A stretch of 64,000 bases of DNA, taken from Lunularia cruciata (lineage: Eukaryota > Streptophyta > Marchantiopsida > Lunulariales > Lunulariaceae). The stretch is from the NCBI GenBank assembly GCA_948567375.1, contig OX419756.1, positions 62,040,552-62,104,551 of the forward strand, in the 5' to 3' direction. The notes below the pieces were generated by a model. That model had not been told where the DNA came from and ran no database searches. It worked only from the letters and a program-made list of their open reading frames with translations. The translations under genes and the position numbers were made by a program. Shown here piece after piece: positions 11,951 to 24,138 of the stretch. Numbering within the stretch: position 1 is the first letter of the stretch; each line of letters opens with the position of its first letter.

Positions 11951-12870
11951 ACTCATGTACAAGCTTAGCTAAACTCCATATGGATAATTTTTTCCACTAC
12001 TTGCAATACCAAATTTAAAATCCCTCTAGAGCAAACATGCACCAATGGGTGTTGTAGAATTATCCATAAAACTTGCTAATCTATTAAACGCTTGGACTTC
12101 CATGGCATCCGCAGGAGTAGGCTAATTGTAACTGACCTTGATTAACTGACCTCCTCTTCTATCTTGATCCTCTGTGATGAGACCTTGTATAGTATATGAC
12201 CGTATGATCCAAGAACATAATTTCCCTTACCAAAAGGTACACTTTGATCTTGTATAGTAAAACTTCCATTGGTGGTCATCTTAAAAATTATTGTATGTGA
12301 CTCTTGTGCTCTATCTCTATCTTACCATAGATTGAAATAACATCCAAAGAACACCAACAATATATAGATCCAATAGCCCATCCAATACACAATGTATGCT
12401 CCAATATTTTTCATTGGTACCCATGAGAATTGCCAGAGAATTATTGAACCTAAGAGGTAAAATTATCTATTCAAAACATCTATACCTTGCGTGAAAGGTA
12501 ATCTTTTGCACATCTTCCTTGTCAATAGGAATCTTCAATAGTTGATTCAAAGGTCCAATTTGGAGAAGTATCATGCTTCACTCAATTTATCTAACAAACC
12601 ATCAATACAAGGCAAAGGATATAAATTCCTAATTGTTTTTTATTAAGGCCATGGTAGTCAATAGAAGCTTGAACTCCTCCATCCTTCTTTGGTACAAAGA
12701 ATATTGGTGCTCTCCAAGAGGATGTATTTTATTCTATGAAATCCTTCTACAACAACTCAATCAATGTTTGAAGCTCTTGTAACTCCTTTGGTGAGAACCT
12801 ATAGATTGATCTACTCATTAAAGTATTATTTGATAATAACTCAATCTTGAAAGGCATTCCTTGATTGAGT
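11951..12870 (-). pseudogene. Chromovirus RT fragment (block A)
   Basis: On the minus strand this reads through a decayed gypsy RT: an YFSKLDL stretch near 12580, then a degraded DDIL active-site region, a GYWI...GRDRAQE segment and KIKAI...LTPKDA followed by FNGFARFYW-like sequence (best read in block B at about 22720-22620). Stops are frequent. It continues from the protease at 13080-13640. It resembles the minus-strand chromovirus at 58839-60852. Confidence 0.65.
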
Positions 12871-13628
12871 GTAAACTCTTTGGAAGATCATGTAGAACAC
12901 ATTTGAAAGTTCTTGAACTATTTGATAAACCATTGACTTTTGATCTTCATCATAGTCTCCTTGCACAATAGATTTCATCCACATTGCAAAAGTAAGAATA
13001 TCTCCCTCCAAAGCCTACTATATAGCTAATATACTCATAAACTTTGCATCTTGGGATGGATTGTTCTTAGGTGTCTTACTCAAAGCTGCCAAACAACATA
13101 ATTGTTAATTTTTACCTTTGGTGTTGTACTTGAATTTGTTGTTGAGTCCAACTAAATTGAACCTTATCACATTCAAGCCAAGGAAGATCTAGATTGATAC
13201 TATAGTGCAAGGAGGTGACAATAAATCTCATTACTCAAAATATTCCTTCCCAACTTGAATGCAATAGGTTATGAGGTTCAAGATGAAAAACCCTTTCTAC
13301 TATCTACCATCATCAATTTATTGCATAAAATTGGTTTTATAAGAATATTTGATTCTATTGCTAATTGCATGGACATACAGTTTTCAAAACTCCCAAAATC
13401 TACCAAAATTCTATAACTATAATCTTATATCACACCTTGTAAGTGAATCAAACTTGCATAGGTTGAGCCTTCAATCCCGTTCAAACAAGTCAAGTTCCTT
13501 ATAAGTGACTCAATATCTCCTATTTGGATTTTTTGTTTCCATGATCATTGTGCTCCATAAACTGCCTTTGGTAACTTTTTTTGAGTTGTCCATTCCAAAG
13601 TGAACATTCAACAATGTAATGTCCTATT
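12871..13628 (-). pseudogene. Chromovirus protease and gag zinc-knuckle remnant (block A)
   Basis: The minus strand gives a decayed retropepsin region (near 13440-13220, with VGKEYFE and an ILGLPWL-like stretch reduced to IFLGLNV) and, at 13628-13560, the end of a zinc knuckle (IGHYIVECSLWNGQ). The better-kept relative is at 59428-59930. The copia LTR at 13629 is inserted directly in this knuckle, so the insertion cut gag. Confidence 0.65.
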
Positions 13629-14471
13629 TGGTGGGAGAAATCAAATTGGATTGAAAGAACAATAAAATAAAAAATTGACTATTTTGTGAGAAAAAAATAA
13701 TTCATCAATCTAGTAAGGGAAACATGCATAGAAATTACAAAAATTTCATGTAGTTGGGGCAACATCCTCCTATGTCTACAATTGCATAAAATATACATTC
13801 AAGATGTATCAAAAATCTCAACTGACAATTGACACTAAAATATTCATATACACTTGGATGTATCATCCCTTATCTAGTTTTGGAATGTGTGGTGCCCATT
13901 GAACCCATATCTAACGCTAGATTGTATGGTACCAAGTGATACATGTCACCTTACAAAGTTTTGCAAGTGGATCCATTCCCACAACTTCTTGGAGTGTACA
14001 TTCCCACAAGAGCCATTCCAGTAATATAATCTTGTAGCCCCATAGTAAAATCACATATGAGACATTCTCAATACCATCCTTGTAGCTCCCATAGCCAATC
14101 TTGTAAGTCCCAAAGCCCATCCTGAAGGAGGCAATCCTATAGCTTCCTTAGGACACATCTTGAACTTCAATTGGATGTTTCTTTTTTTCTAGAACTCAAT
14201 TTTCTATGATCTTAGTACTTATGGAAAGTCCTTGAGAAGATGCTTACAATGAGATAAAGTATGACTCATTTAAATTTGAATTCATAAAAAAAATCAATCC
14301 TGATCTGAATTGCTTTTCTATGTACTTCCATAAATACAATCTTGTAATTTGAATTCTATCTCGTACTTACTCTTCTACGCTCCCATAGAAGTTATATATT
14401 GTATTGACTCCTCAATGTTCTTGTAGGATACTTTTCCAATAAAGAATTTCTATAATTAATCAAACTCCACA
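13629..14471 (-). repeat. Copia LTR (block A)
   Basis: On the minus strand it starts TGTGGAGTTTGATTAATT, directly after the polypurine tract GTGGGAGATTATT at the end of copia pol. It ends near 13629 in the chromovirus gag. It contains CTAGTTTTGGAATGTGTGGTG (reverse sense) and several short internal repeats built on CCCATAG/CTTGTAG. Relatives: 24139-25686 (interrupted), the 40458-41035 region, and 41575-42226 in plus orientation. Confidence 0.75.
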
Positions 14472-16250
14472 CTTAATAATCTCCCACTTTGACTCTAGCA
14501 TTACTTGTCACTTAATGTATATGATTATTCTAATCAATGAATTTTGAAGTCTAATTGAAATTATGCATTTATTGAGCTTCTCAATTGCAACTACCTTGGT
14601 AAAAATTTCTACAAGATTTTTAACTCCAACAATGCTTACTTCAGGCACTCGCCTAAAGTGTCACTTCATGTCACTAGTTTCACAAAGTGCCAGCCTGAAG
14701 TGACCTTGCAAGAGAGTGGTTCAAATTATAGCATTTCATAAACAAAATTTGTCCATCAACTTCTTGGTGTATTTCTCTTGAGATAACTTCAAATTTTGTG
14801 CAAATTTGTATTTGCTAATTTCTCATTTCATATATATGCTTTGAAGGACCTAGGTCTTTCATCTCAAATACATCAGTTTATTGACACTTATGCTAGTTGA
14901 TTTCCCTCATGTTAGATCCAACAACCAATATATCATCAACACAAAGAAGCAAGATGAAGTATGAATCAACAAATGACTTAATATAGCAACAATGATTCAT
15001 TCTGCATGGTGTAACCATTGTTGGTCATATAGCAATTAAATTTCAAGAAGCAATATATAGGAGCTTGTTTCAAACCATAGAGACTCTTTTTCAAATTGCA
15101 AACAATATCCTCTTTCTTAGTGATTTGAAACCACTCCTCAAGTTGTACCATATAGACATCCTCCTCAAGATATCCATGTAGAAATGTTGTTTTTATATCT
15201 TGCTAATATAGATTCAAATCCTTTGCAGTCACAAGACTTAAGACTAATCTGATGGTAGTCATCTTAACTAAGGGAGAGAAAATCTCATTATAGTCTATAC
15301 CTTTGGTTTACCAAAGGTATAGATTGGCCTTGTGAAAACCTTTTGCCATAAGTCTGGCCTTGTACCACTTACTTCCATCATCTTCTTCTTTGACTTTGTG
15401 CACCCATTTTTTATGCAATGCTTTCTTTCCCTTTAGGAGCTTGGTCAATAACCAAGTCTCATTCTTCTCTAGGATGACGTATCTTCCTTCATTGCAAGCT
15501 CTCACTAAAATGAGTCATCCTTTTGCATTGCCTCTAAGTAGCACTTAGCTTCACCATTTTTTGTTTGTAGTAAGTAATACATGGATGGGAAATACCTCTC
15601 TAGAAATTTCTATAATCTTGTAGATCTCCTCAAATCAGTTGAAGGTGTGATTGGATCTGGTATGATATCTCTAGTTTCTACTGAACTCCTATTTCCTAAA
15701 ACATTATCCTCTAAACTGTCTTCTAACACTACTTCTTTTTGATGTTCTTCTTGTTCTTCTTTTACCTTAGAACATGATCCAAGCTTATCTTGTACACAAC
15801 ATTGTCATGGAAAATGCCATCTCTACTTCTGAGCACTTTTCAATCATCTTCATTCCAAAGACAACAACCCATGTTTTCTGATCCATATCCAATGAAGAAA
15901 TACTTCTTTGATTTTTAATCAAGCTTGTCCCTCTCAATATCTTGAATCTTTGCATATGGGACATAACCCAAGGTTCTCAAGTGCAAGTGCATGTATCTCA
16001 TACAAAGATTCACCTTCTTTCTTGACCATTCCTCCTCAAGGATCTTGAATCCCAAAGGGACCAAGCATGTTTGATGTATGAGGTATGCAGTTGTGTTGAC
16101 TGTATTTGCCCAAAATAATTTTGGCAACCTTGTTGTAGTCTCATGCATCTAGCTCTCTCATTGAGGTTTCTATTCAAGCATTCATCATATAGTTTTTTGG
16201 TGGTGTCTCATAGACAGTTTTGATCATTCTGATCCCATCCCCTACACAAT
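14472..16250 (-). pseudogene. Ty1/copia pol remnant, internally deleted (block A)
   Basis: On the minus strand: integrase C-part at 16148-15915 (LPKLFWANTVNTTAYLIHQ, the copia GAG-pre-integrase/core tail), a linker with VLEDSLEDNVLG and RRSTRL, then RVT_2 reverse transcriptase at 15505-15308 (KNETWLLTKLLKGKKALHKK) and 15300-14800 (SLYGLKQA region). It finishes with the RNase H tail (HIFTxVVxIEKLK-like) near 14640-14500, followed by a polypurine tract. Most of RNase H is missing: the RT end is joined to the tail through a CACTTCAGGC/GTGCCTGAAGT repeat at about 14640-14710. The plus-strand copy at 53580-55560 has the same scar; block B does not. Confidence 0.85.
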
Positions 16251-16257
16251 ACAGTTT

Positions 16258-16677
16258 CTAGTGGGAGACCATTCCCATTGATATTTGGGGGTCTCTAAGA
16301 AGACTTTTCTTTGTAGAGTGGGAGTACACAAAGGAGGCAATATGTTTCTTACGATTGTATGTAGGATTGGTTTTCCATGCAAGATTGGATAGCCAAGAGA
16401 TATCTTGCTCAGAAATGTGTATATTCATCATAAGGACCATTTTTCAAGAATCAAAGGATTTGAGCAAATTCTAAGTGAGATATGATCACATGAAGCAAGA
16501 CAAATTCATACCAAAATGCACAAACAGAAGGATTGTGAGGGTTCTATGACTAGTTCTTATGATCTATTATAAATGGAGTTGAATAATAGACAAATTTTTA
16601 GTTCTGATAAAAGAAATGCTATGTTTGATCAATAAATCTAATATGATCAATTGAAGTTGGAATATTGGAAATCAAGT
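16258..16677. repeat. Repeat P, copy 1
   Basis: About 420 bp matching 36100-36524. Both begin TAGTGGGAGACCATTCCC and run into an LTR of the same family. The plus strand can be read as short broken frames with GFPCKIG and FEQILSEI, shared by both copies, so it may once have been coding. The family is not recognised. Confidence 0.6.
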
Positions 16678-17161
16678 TGTAAAAGACCAAGGAGAGAAAT
16701 AAGGGAATGGAAGATTGGAACAAAAGATCATTAGGACTCTTGAATGAAGAAAAACTCCAAATGCCAAGCATAAGCTTGGGCATTGGTATTTATAGGGAAC
16801 ATATAAGGCTCTAGGGGAGGTTCCTAAAAGCCATCTTCTTAGAGTGCAAGCTAAGCTAATCTTCTTGAGAAGTTTCCTTGTAGAAACTATATACTTGGCG
16901 TGCAAGCTAAGCTAGTCGGGAAGCTTTCCAAGAAGCTTCCTTCTAGAAGCCATCTACTTGGCATGCAAGCTAACCTAGTTGGAAAGCTTCCCAACAAGCT
17001 TCCTCCAAGAAGTCCCCTACTTGGTATACATGTTACCTGATACTTGGAACCAAGAAGTTTCTTAGATAGTTTTAAAATATTTTTATAATTGTTGGTTAAT
17101 TTAACCTATTTTTTACTTTTTTGATCTTGACTTACTTGTCTATAAACTCCATATTGTTACA
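16678..17161 (-). repeat. LTR of the minus chromovirus family (HindIII-rich)
   Basis: TG...CA-bounded on the minus strand (starts TGTAACAATATGGAG, ends GGTCTTTTACA). A TATA-like CCTATAAATACC is present in minus sense near 16780. The middle is an array of ~55-60 bp units containing GCAAGCTAAGCTAG and AAGCTTCC...AAGCTTCC palindromic blocks. Same family as the LTR pair at 43313-43738 and 51493-51904. No matching 5-bp flanks (CAAGT versus CCTTT), so this is not a clean solo LTR. Confidence 0.75.
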
Positions 17162-19240
17162 CCTTTGGAGTTGTGCCTTCAGAGAAGGGTAGTACATATC
17201 TTTGTACTAGAAGTCTTAGAGTGAAAGAGAGTTTGGAGTGAAGTGAACCATCACCTTCAGGATTAATTTGGAAGCTATTTGTAGTGAATGTGATCTTTAG
17301 TTTTCCCTTTTCCATAATATGCCATAGAGTCACACTACACTCTTTTGGGATTGGTTTCTACCCAAGAGATCAAACAAAAAATAATAAATTTAATTATAGC
17401 TATATGATCTTTCATTTTTGGTCACCTGGATATTTGAAGGACCGATCTATTCTTACCAACTTTACGAGTATTAGTGCAACAATAAGTCACCATGATTCAA
17501 TATTGAAAATTATTCATCATGTGATTCAATAACTGAAGATAATTTTAAAACCATATATTCATAATGTTGACTCAATCTAGATATCTAGTATAGAAAATTG
17601 AAAATATACATTCAAATAAGTAGATTCAAATAAGAATATTTTTAAAAATAAAAGGACAATAATATTTGATATATTTTAATGAATTAATAGTTACTATTCA
17701 AATTTGTAAAAGACATAGAAATCACACATTAGAAAATGTAAGTAATCAAATGAACATTGGTTTAATGTTGTTATTTGATTAAAATTAATATTATAATTAT
17801 GCATAAAAAATTTAGAATGAGTAAATATGGAATTAAGATTGATTCTATGTTTATAATTAAATTTAGTTTAATATAATTTAATTGAAATATATTATCAGTG
17901 AATTTCAATAAAGATGAAAATATAAATGTGTTTTAGGTCAATACTGATCAAATGTATAATTATTTAATTTTAGAAATAAAATTCTTTTTTTACTTCTAAC
18001 ATAAATAAATGTAAGTGTTTTAATCCAAAATTTTAAAGTAATACTAGAATCAATATAAGTCAAGACTGAATGAATCATCATTTGACAAAATAATTGATTG
18101 TTATTCATGCTAGCCAAGCAACACAACACAGTAAGAGAGTGCTTTTTTTGATAGCCTATGGAGACTGACCAAAACAAAAGTTCACATTATACACCTCTAG
18201 AAGATTCTATATAAAACACAAGTATTCAAGAAAGTAAATGTTGTAATCAAAATCAAAATATCTTTTCTCTCCAAAACACCAATGGGTTTTCTAGTGTGAC
18301 ATCACGGTAGAACATCACTAAATCTAGCATTTTACTTTGAGAATGGTTAAACATCTTTTTTATTACAAATATAGTCCCGAGGTTGAGAATTTTAATTTTC
18401 TCTATAAATTAATAAAGAAGATGATGTATGACTATTACAAATTGAACATTAGGGGAAAAACCAAAAATGAGTAATCTAGTTTAGTTTATAAGATCTTGTG
18501 AGATATGGCATATAGACTTTACAAATTACAAGATTCTAATAAAAAAAGTAAGTTTCTGCATTTTATAAAAATTGTGCAAAGCTAAAAGTTGAACAAGACC
18601 ATATTATCCTTAGTGTGGATAAGCTTGGATGGTCTTTATCCTATTCACTATTGTGATAAATGATACTTGTATATATAGTGTTTGTATTTTGTTCATTAGT
18701 GATTATCTAAATTTTTAGATTTGTACCTAAATACAACATTGAAATATTATTTTGCCTCAGTCAGACTAAGGTTATGCATGCTTAATAACCAATCAAATTT
18801 CTCATCTAGTTGTATGACTAAATATACAGATAATTATCTGTTCTTGCACAAGTTGTTAATTATAAGCTTTGTGTGTGCTATAAAAATTTGAAGAAAGAGC
18901 TAAGCTGGATAAGCACATGAGGAAATTTTTTACAGAGGTTAATATATATATAGGAAAAATAATTGAGAAAATAGAAAAAGCCAAAAAGTCCAATCTTTCT
19001 CCCAAAAATTTTGACAAAATTTGTCAAAGTTGGAGTGCATGTTTTTTTTGTTCAAATCAAATTGATCAAATATCCTCTTATATCAACAAATGACTAAGAA
19101 AATAAAACAAAATTCAGCCTACCTTCTTTGATACTTTCCATAAAGTTTTTATATCATCCAAAACCAAAAGTCATTATATTGGATGAACATAGAAGTTTGA
19201 ATGTTTGGTTTAAATATTTAGTTCTTCTAACTAAGGGTAT
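17162..19240. repeat. AT-rich dispersed repeat E, copy B
   Basis: Second copy of repeat E (see 4363-6600). It joins the chromovirus-type LTR at its left edge, as copy C does, and passes directly into block B gag sequence at about 19240, where copy A continues instead into other DNA. Confidence 0.7.
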
Positions 19241-20460
19241 CCACTATCCATCACCAACTTCTTCCTTGGAGTCTTTGTTGATGATGTTAAACTAGAAGTG
19301 CAAGTACTCCTTGTGTGCATTTGACTATCCTTACTAGGAGTAAATTCTTGAGAAGATTGTGTATCATCTACAAAGCATATTCTCTTCTTCTCTTGTGCCA
19401 AAGGCTCCAAGTTAAGACCTTTGGAGTTTGAGCATTCTCTCTTTTTATACTTGCTCTCTATCACATCTATGGATACTACTCCCTTACCTCCATTTTTGCA
19501 CAGGAGGCACTAGGGCTTCACCACCTTATCTTTCTCTCTATTTTCCTCCTCATAACACCTTCATTCATGGTATGTGAAATTTGGGAAATTCTTTTGGATG
19601 TGACCCCTACCTCCACAACCAAAATAATTTTATCATTGAAATTGCTAGTTGGTTTGACTCCTCTATATGGATAGTTCCATAACCCCTAGGCCCTTTCTCA
19701 ACATTTTGATCCACTTCTTTCTTCTCCCATAGTTGCACCACATTAATCTTGAGATTTGCAATTTACTCATACCATATAAGAGCTTGTGGTGGATTTACAA
19801 CCTCCTTCACCACTACCTCACTCTCATCTCCTTCTAAATTCTCCTCCACACAAATTGCAATATTGATAGCTTCCACCTTGGAAGAAGGTTTTTCATATCT
19901 CGCCCTCATATAACATTCTTGGTGAGCATGGCTCCTATCCCACTCATGGTAGTCTTCACATCATCCCTACTCCTCCTCAACACTATGCATAAGTTGGATG
20001 TTAAGTTCTCAGCTCTTTTTGCATAAAATCTCACTTTATCTCCATATCCTTGCTTGAGGAATGCAATCTCACTCATTAATCTCTCATAACTCCAATCCAG
20101 TTTTTTTCTCAATGACTGCTGTAATCAAACTCTCTTAAGACTCTTCTTGCCCACTTGCTAAATTTATTGGTATTCTAACTCATACCATATAAGAGTGACA
20201 TCCTCAAAGTAATCCAATACCCATTGGGCCCACTTATTCTTCCTTCTCTCATTGTTACTTATGCAAGCCCTCTTGAAGTCTCTCACAAAAGCCTCCACAT
20301 CCTCTCTATTCTTGCCAAAGAAAACTAGAGGTCTTCCCATCTTAATCCTTTACTACCTTTCCTTCCTCTATATATATGTAATTTTTTTTCTCTCACCTTA
20401 TAACTAATAAAGTACAAACATGACTAACACCGTTTTAGAGAAGTCAACCATATGCAATAA
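19241..20460 (-). pseudogene. Gypsy gag with knuckle (block B)
   Basis: Diverged copy of 8591-9950. The minus strand gives a capsid segment at 20112-19906 (MSEIAFLKQGYGDKVRFYAK, RDDVKTTMSGIGAMLTKN) preceded by WSYERL. The linker has lost part of its middle relative to block A. The tail at 19464-19231 contains SKGLNLEPLAQEKKR. Frames are interrupted. Protease and RT are absent on this side, because block B stops where repeat E begins. Confidence 0.7.
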
Positions 20461-20520
20461 AAAAGATTCAAGTTGCTCTAGAATTTCCATCACATGACCT
20501 AATCCCAAGGTGCATATTAG

Positions 20521-20781
20521 TCAAACTCTCATTGATAGTTTATCCATCAATTGAAAAGTTACTCTATCACTAATTTTGAGAACTATGTGATGAAGGTATT
20601 TTTCCATATTGGTACTAAGACTCTCCCCAAGATCTTTCACCAAAGTCTCCAAAAGTGCTATTACTCCACTATACTCAAGCCCTTTTGGAAGACTTTTTAC
20701 TCCACAATCCTCACACAACTCCTTGGTTTTAAATCTCTTCCCTCCCAATCTTGGTGAAGAAGATCCAACATGTAATTCCAA
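20521..20781 (-). pseudogene. Gypsy gag N-terminus, open in block B
   Basis: An 86-codon open frame on the minus strand starting MELHVGSSSPRLGG, with a likely helical segment VIALLETLVKDLGESLSTN and ending LMDKLSMRV. The block A copy is broken, which shows this is a remnant retroelement gag rather than a separate host gene. It sits upstream of the capsid segment in the correct order. Confidence 0.55.
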
Positions 20782-20789
20782 GTCAAGTT

Positions 20790-22500
20790 AGCATCTCCTT
20801 GGCCTCAATCTCTTACTCTCAAAGATCATTGAACAAGAACTTGCCTTATGTCTCCTCTCTCTATATAAAAAGCACTTAGAATCACTCTTTCCTCCAAGTG
20901 GTGTAGGTTTTTAGATTCTCTATACACTCTTTTTGAATTCTATTCTAAACTTGTTTCTTTTAATCAACCCCTATAACCAACTCAAACCCTTATGGGACCT
21001 TGCATAACATCAAATTCCACTCTTTATGCCCTTTCCATGCTTCCAAGATGAGGCTAAACACTCAAATATAGTTTTGGTTGTTCTCACACTCTTCATGCAT
21101 GAGAACTCATCTCCCTAAAAATGACCCTTCTTCACAATCTCAATTAATCCTCCAAACTAGTTACTCCAAATTCTTTGAAATTTTGCACACACAAGCTCTA
21201 TCTAGGAAGTCCTTCCCTTAAAAATTTCAGTTGTTTTTATTGATCCATTTGGCTAGCAAACCTCTCTATTTATCACACATCTTCCCAAATTTGGTCTAAA
21301 ACCACCCCCCTCACTTGAGAAATTTATAACTTCTTATGCAAGAATGATCTATCTTTAATTTGTAAACCAAAAGATAGAATCTCTTGCAATGAATGTTTTT
21401 AGAAATTTTTAGAAAAATTACTTGCAAAATTGAGAAATAAAAAACTGTAAGAAACTATAAATAAATCTAGAGATCATGCAATCTACATGAGTAGTTTCTA
21501 CTTCCACCTTCCAACAAATTCTAGCTTAGTGTGTGTAGTAGCGCTTATAATAATTTTAAGTATCCCAACTGATAGATTATTCAAGCTGTCCTCTATGAAA
21601 ATTTAAGATCCACATATCAAACTTGAGGTTTTGTCCAAAATCACCATTATCTCCAAAATCTACAATCCACCTCACATAATCTCTCCAGATCATCTAATGT
21701 ATGTAGTATATATAATATCAACTCAGAAAATCATAATGAACCATAAGGTTTACAAAAATATCCAATATGTCCTCTCCTACATAAGTTTAGAATTCTCCTC
21801 CTTAATGTTCTCTCCAAATGAGCTCTCATAGTCTCCTTTTGTCGAATATATAATTGAAGATGGAACATTATCTTGCCTTCTAAAGAGTATGTAGTAAAGG
21901 AGCCAAAAACGTGAGCCATTCTATCTTCCACTCAAGATGAACCTCTTATGGCTATTAGTGTAGGGAACCATGGACTTAGAAAGCAAAGAACTATAACTCT
22001 ATCTCATTCCTCCAAAGCTACAACTCCAAGGTACCTCCAAGACTCAAGACATTGCTCACTAAGAACTCAATGGGAGAGATAGTTACAAATGAAAGGATGA
22101 TGAGTATCTTCTCACCCTAGCTTATATACTTGTAAAAAATTAATAATAAGCAACCAAGGTTACTTATTATCACAAATACTCAAGTTACTTAAAAGAAATT
22201 TTTTTTTTCTAAAAGTCTAAAGGAATATCTAAGTACATGGGAATAATCCCATGAGTAGATGATTGTATCCTCACCTGCCAACTAATTCAAGGATTCATTT
22301 ACATGGCTATCCTTAGACTAGAGAGAAATTCTACAACAAGGCTTTTAGACCTAGAAGTTCCCAAATCTCCCTCAAAGTCAAAAACCTAGGAATAATAGCA
22401 TGTCAATACACTAGAAGACAAAATAGTGATGGTCACTATTTTCCCTTCCTCTAGAATAGGGTCACTTTTATCTTACCTAAGACTAAGTCTAGTAATTATG
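20790..22500 (-). repeat. Putative leader and LTR of the block B gypsy element
   Basis: Non-coding and collinear with 10269-11950. It contains a minus-strand TATA-like TATATAAGC near 22125, suitable for an LTR promoter. The ends are not resolved. Confidence 0.4.
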
Positions 22501-24138
22501 ACTAATGTACAAGCTTAGCTCCATATAGATAATACTTTTCCACTACTTGCAATACTAAACTTAGTATTCCTATAGAGCATACATGCACCAAAAAGTATTA
22601 TAGAACCGCCAATAAAATCTTGCAAATCCATTAAATGCTTGGACTTCTATGGCATCCTTAGGGGTAAGCTAATTAATAATGGCCTTGATTTTATCCTCTT
22701 CCATCTTGATCCAATTTGATAAGACCTTATGATCCAAAAGGTAACTTCCTTATATCAAAAGGTACACTTTGATCTCTTGTAGTAAAACTTCCATTGGTGC
22801 AGTCATGTTAAGATTTATTGTATGTAACTCCTGTGTTTTACCTCTACCATATATTAAAATATCATCCAAAGAACACCACCATATTTAGATCCAATAGCCC
22901 ATCCAACACCCAATATATGCTTTGGTAGTTTTCATAGGTACTTATGAAATTTTTAGAGCTTTAGTGAACCCAAAAGGTAAAAATCTCTATTCAAATATCT
23001 ATACCTAAAGTGAAAGGTATTATTTTGCACACCTTGCTTGTCAATAGGAATTTTCCAATAGTTTCTTTAAAGGTCCAATTTGGAGAAGTATTATGCTTCA
23101 CTCAATTTATCCAATAAATCATCAATTCAAGGCAAAGGATATGCATTCTTCATTGTTTGTTTGTTAAGGCCATGGTAGTCAATAGAAAATTGAATTTGTC
23201 CATCCTTCTTTGGTACAAAGAGTATTGGTGCTCCTCAAGAGGATGTATTGTTTTGTATAAAATACTTCTCTAACAACTCAATCAATATTGTTTGAAGCTC
23301 TTCTAACTCCTTTGGTGAGAGCCTATGGATTGATCTACTCACTAGAGTACTACTTGGTAGTAAATTAATCTTGAAAGTCATACTTTGATCAAAAGGTTAT
23401 CTCTTTGGATGATCATTTGGAACACATTTACAAATTCTTGAACTATTTGATCAACTACTATCTTTTGATCTTCATTCTTAGTCTCCTTCCATAATAGGTT
23501 TGATCTATATTGTAAAAGTAAGAATATTCTCCTCTAAAGCTTGCTATATAGCTATTATATTCATATACTTCCCATTTTGGGACAGATTGCTCTTAGATGT
23601 CTTACTCAAAGGTGCCAAAACATAATTGGTAGTTTTTACCTTAGTGTGGTACTTGAATATGTTGTTGAGTCCAACCAAATAGAACCTTATGAGGTTCAAG
23701 CCAAGGAAGACCTAGATTGATATTATAGTGTAAGGAGATGATTATAAATCTCATGTACTCAAAATACTCCTTCCCAATCTTGATTGCAAAAGGTTGTGAG
23801 ATTCAGAGTGCAAAACTCTTTCTATCATCTACCATCATCAATTTATTGCATAAAATTGGTTTTATAAGAATATTTATTTTTTTTGCTAATTGCATGGACA
23901 TATAATTCTCAAAACAACTAAAATCTACCAAAATTCTACAACCACAATCTAATATCATAGATTGCAAGAGAATCAAACTTTCAATCCCATTGGAACAAAT
24001 CAAGTTCTTTGTAAGTGACTTAATATCTCCTATTGGGATTCTTTGTTTCCATGATCATTATGCTCCATAAACTCCATTTGGGTTACTTGTTGGGGTTTTC
24101 TATTTTAGAGTGAATGTTCAAAAATGTGATGTTCCATT
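22501..24138 (-). pseudogene. Chromovirus RT, protease and knuckle remnant (block B)
   Basis: Collinear with 11951-13628. Minus strand: a knuckle remnant next to the copia LTR at 24139, a protease-like frame at 24003-23803 (SMQLAKKINILIKPIL then MMVDDRKSF, matching the better copy at 59667-59428), an RT start near 23350-23150, and RT palm plus connection near 22900-22600 with IKMEEDKIKAI and PKDAIEVQAFNGFARFYW. Stops and indels are frequent. Confidence 0.65.

Noticed and set aside
16678-17161. Clean solo LTR
   Set aside because: The 5-bp flanks differ (CAAGT and CCTTT), and the same LTR-to-E junction recurs at 36810, so it was copied with its flank.
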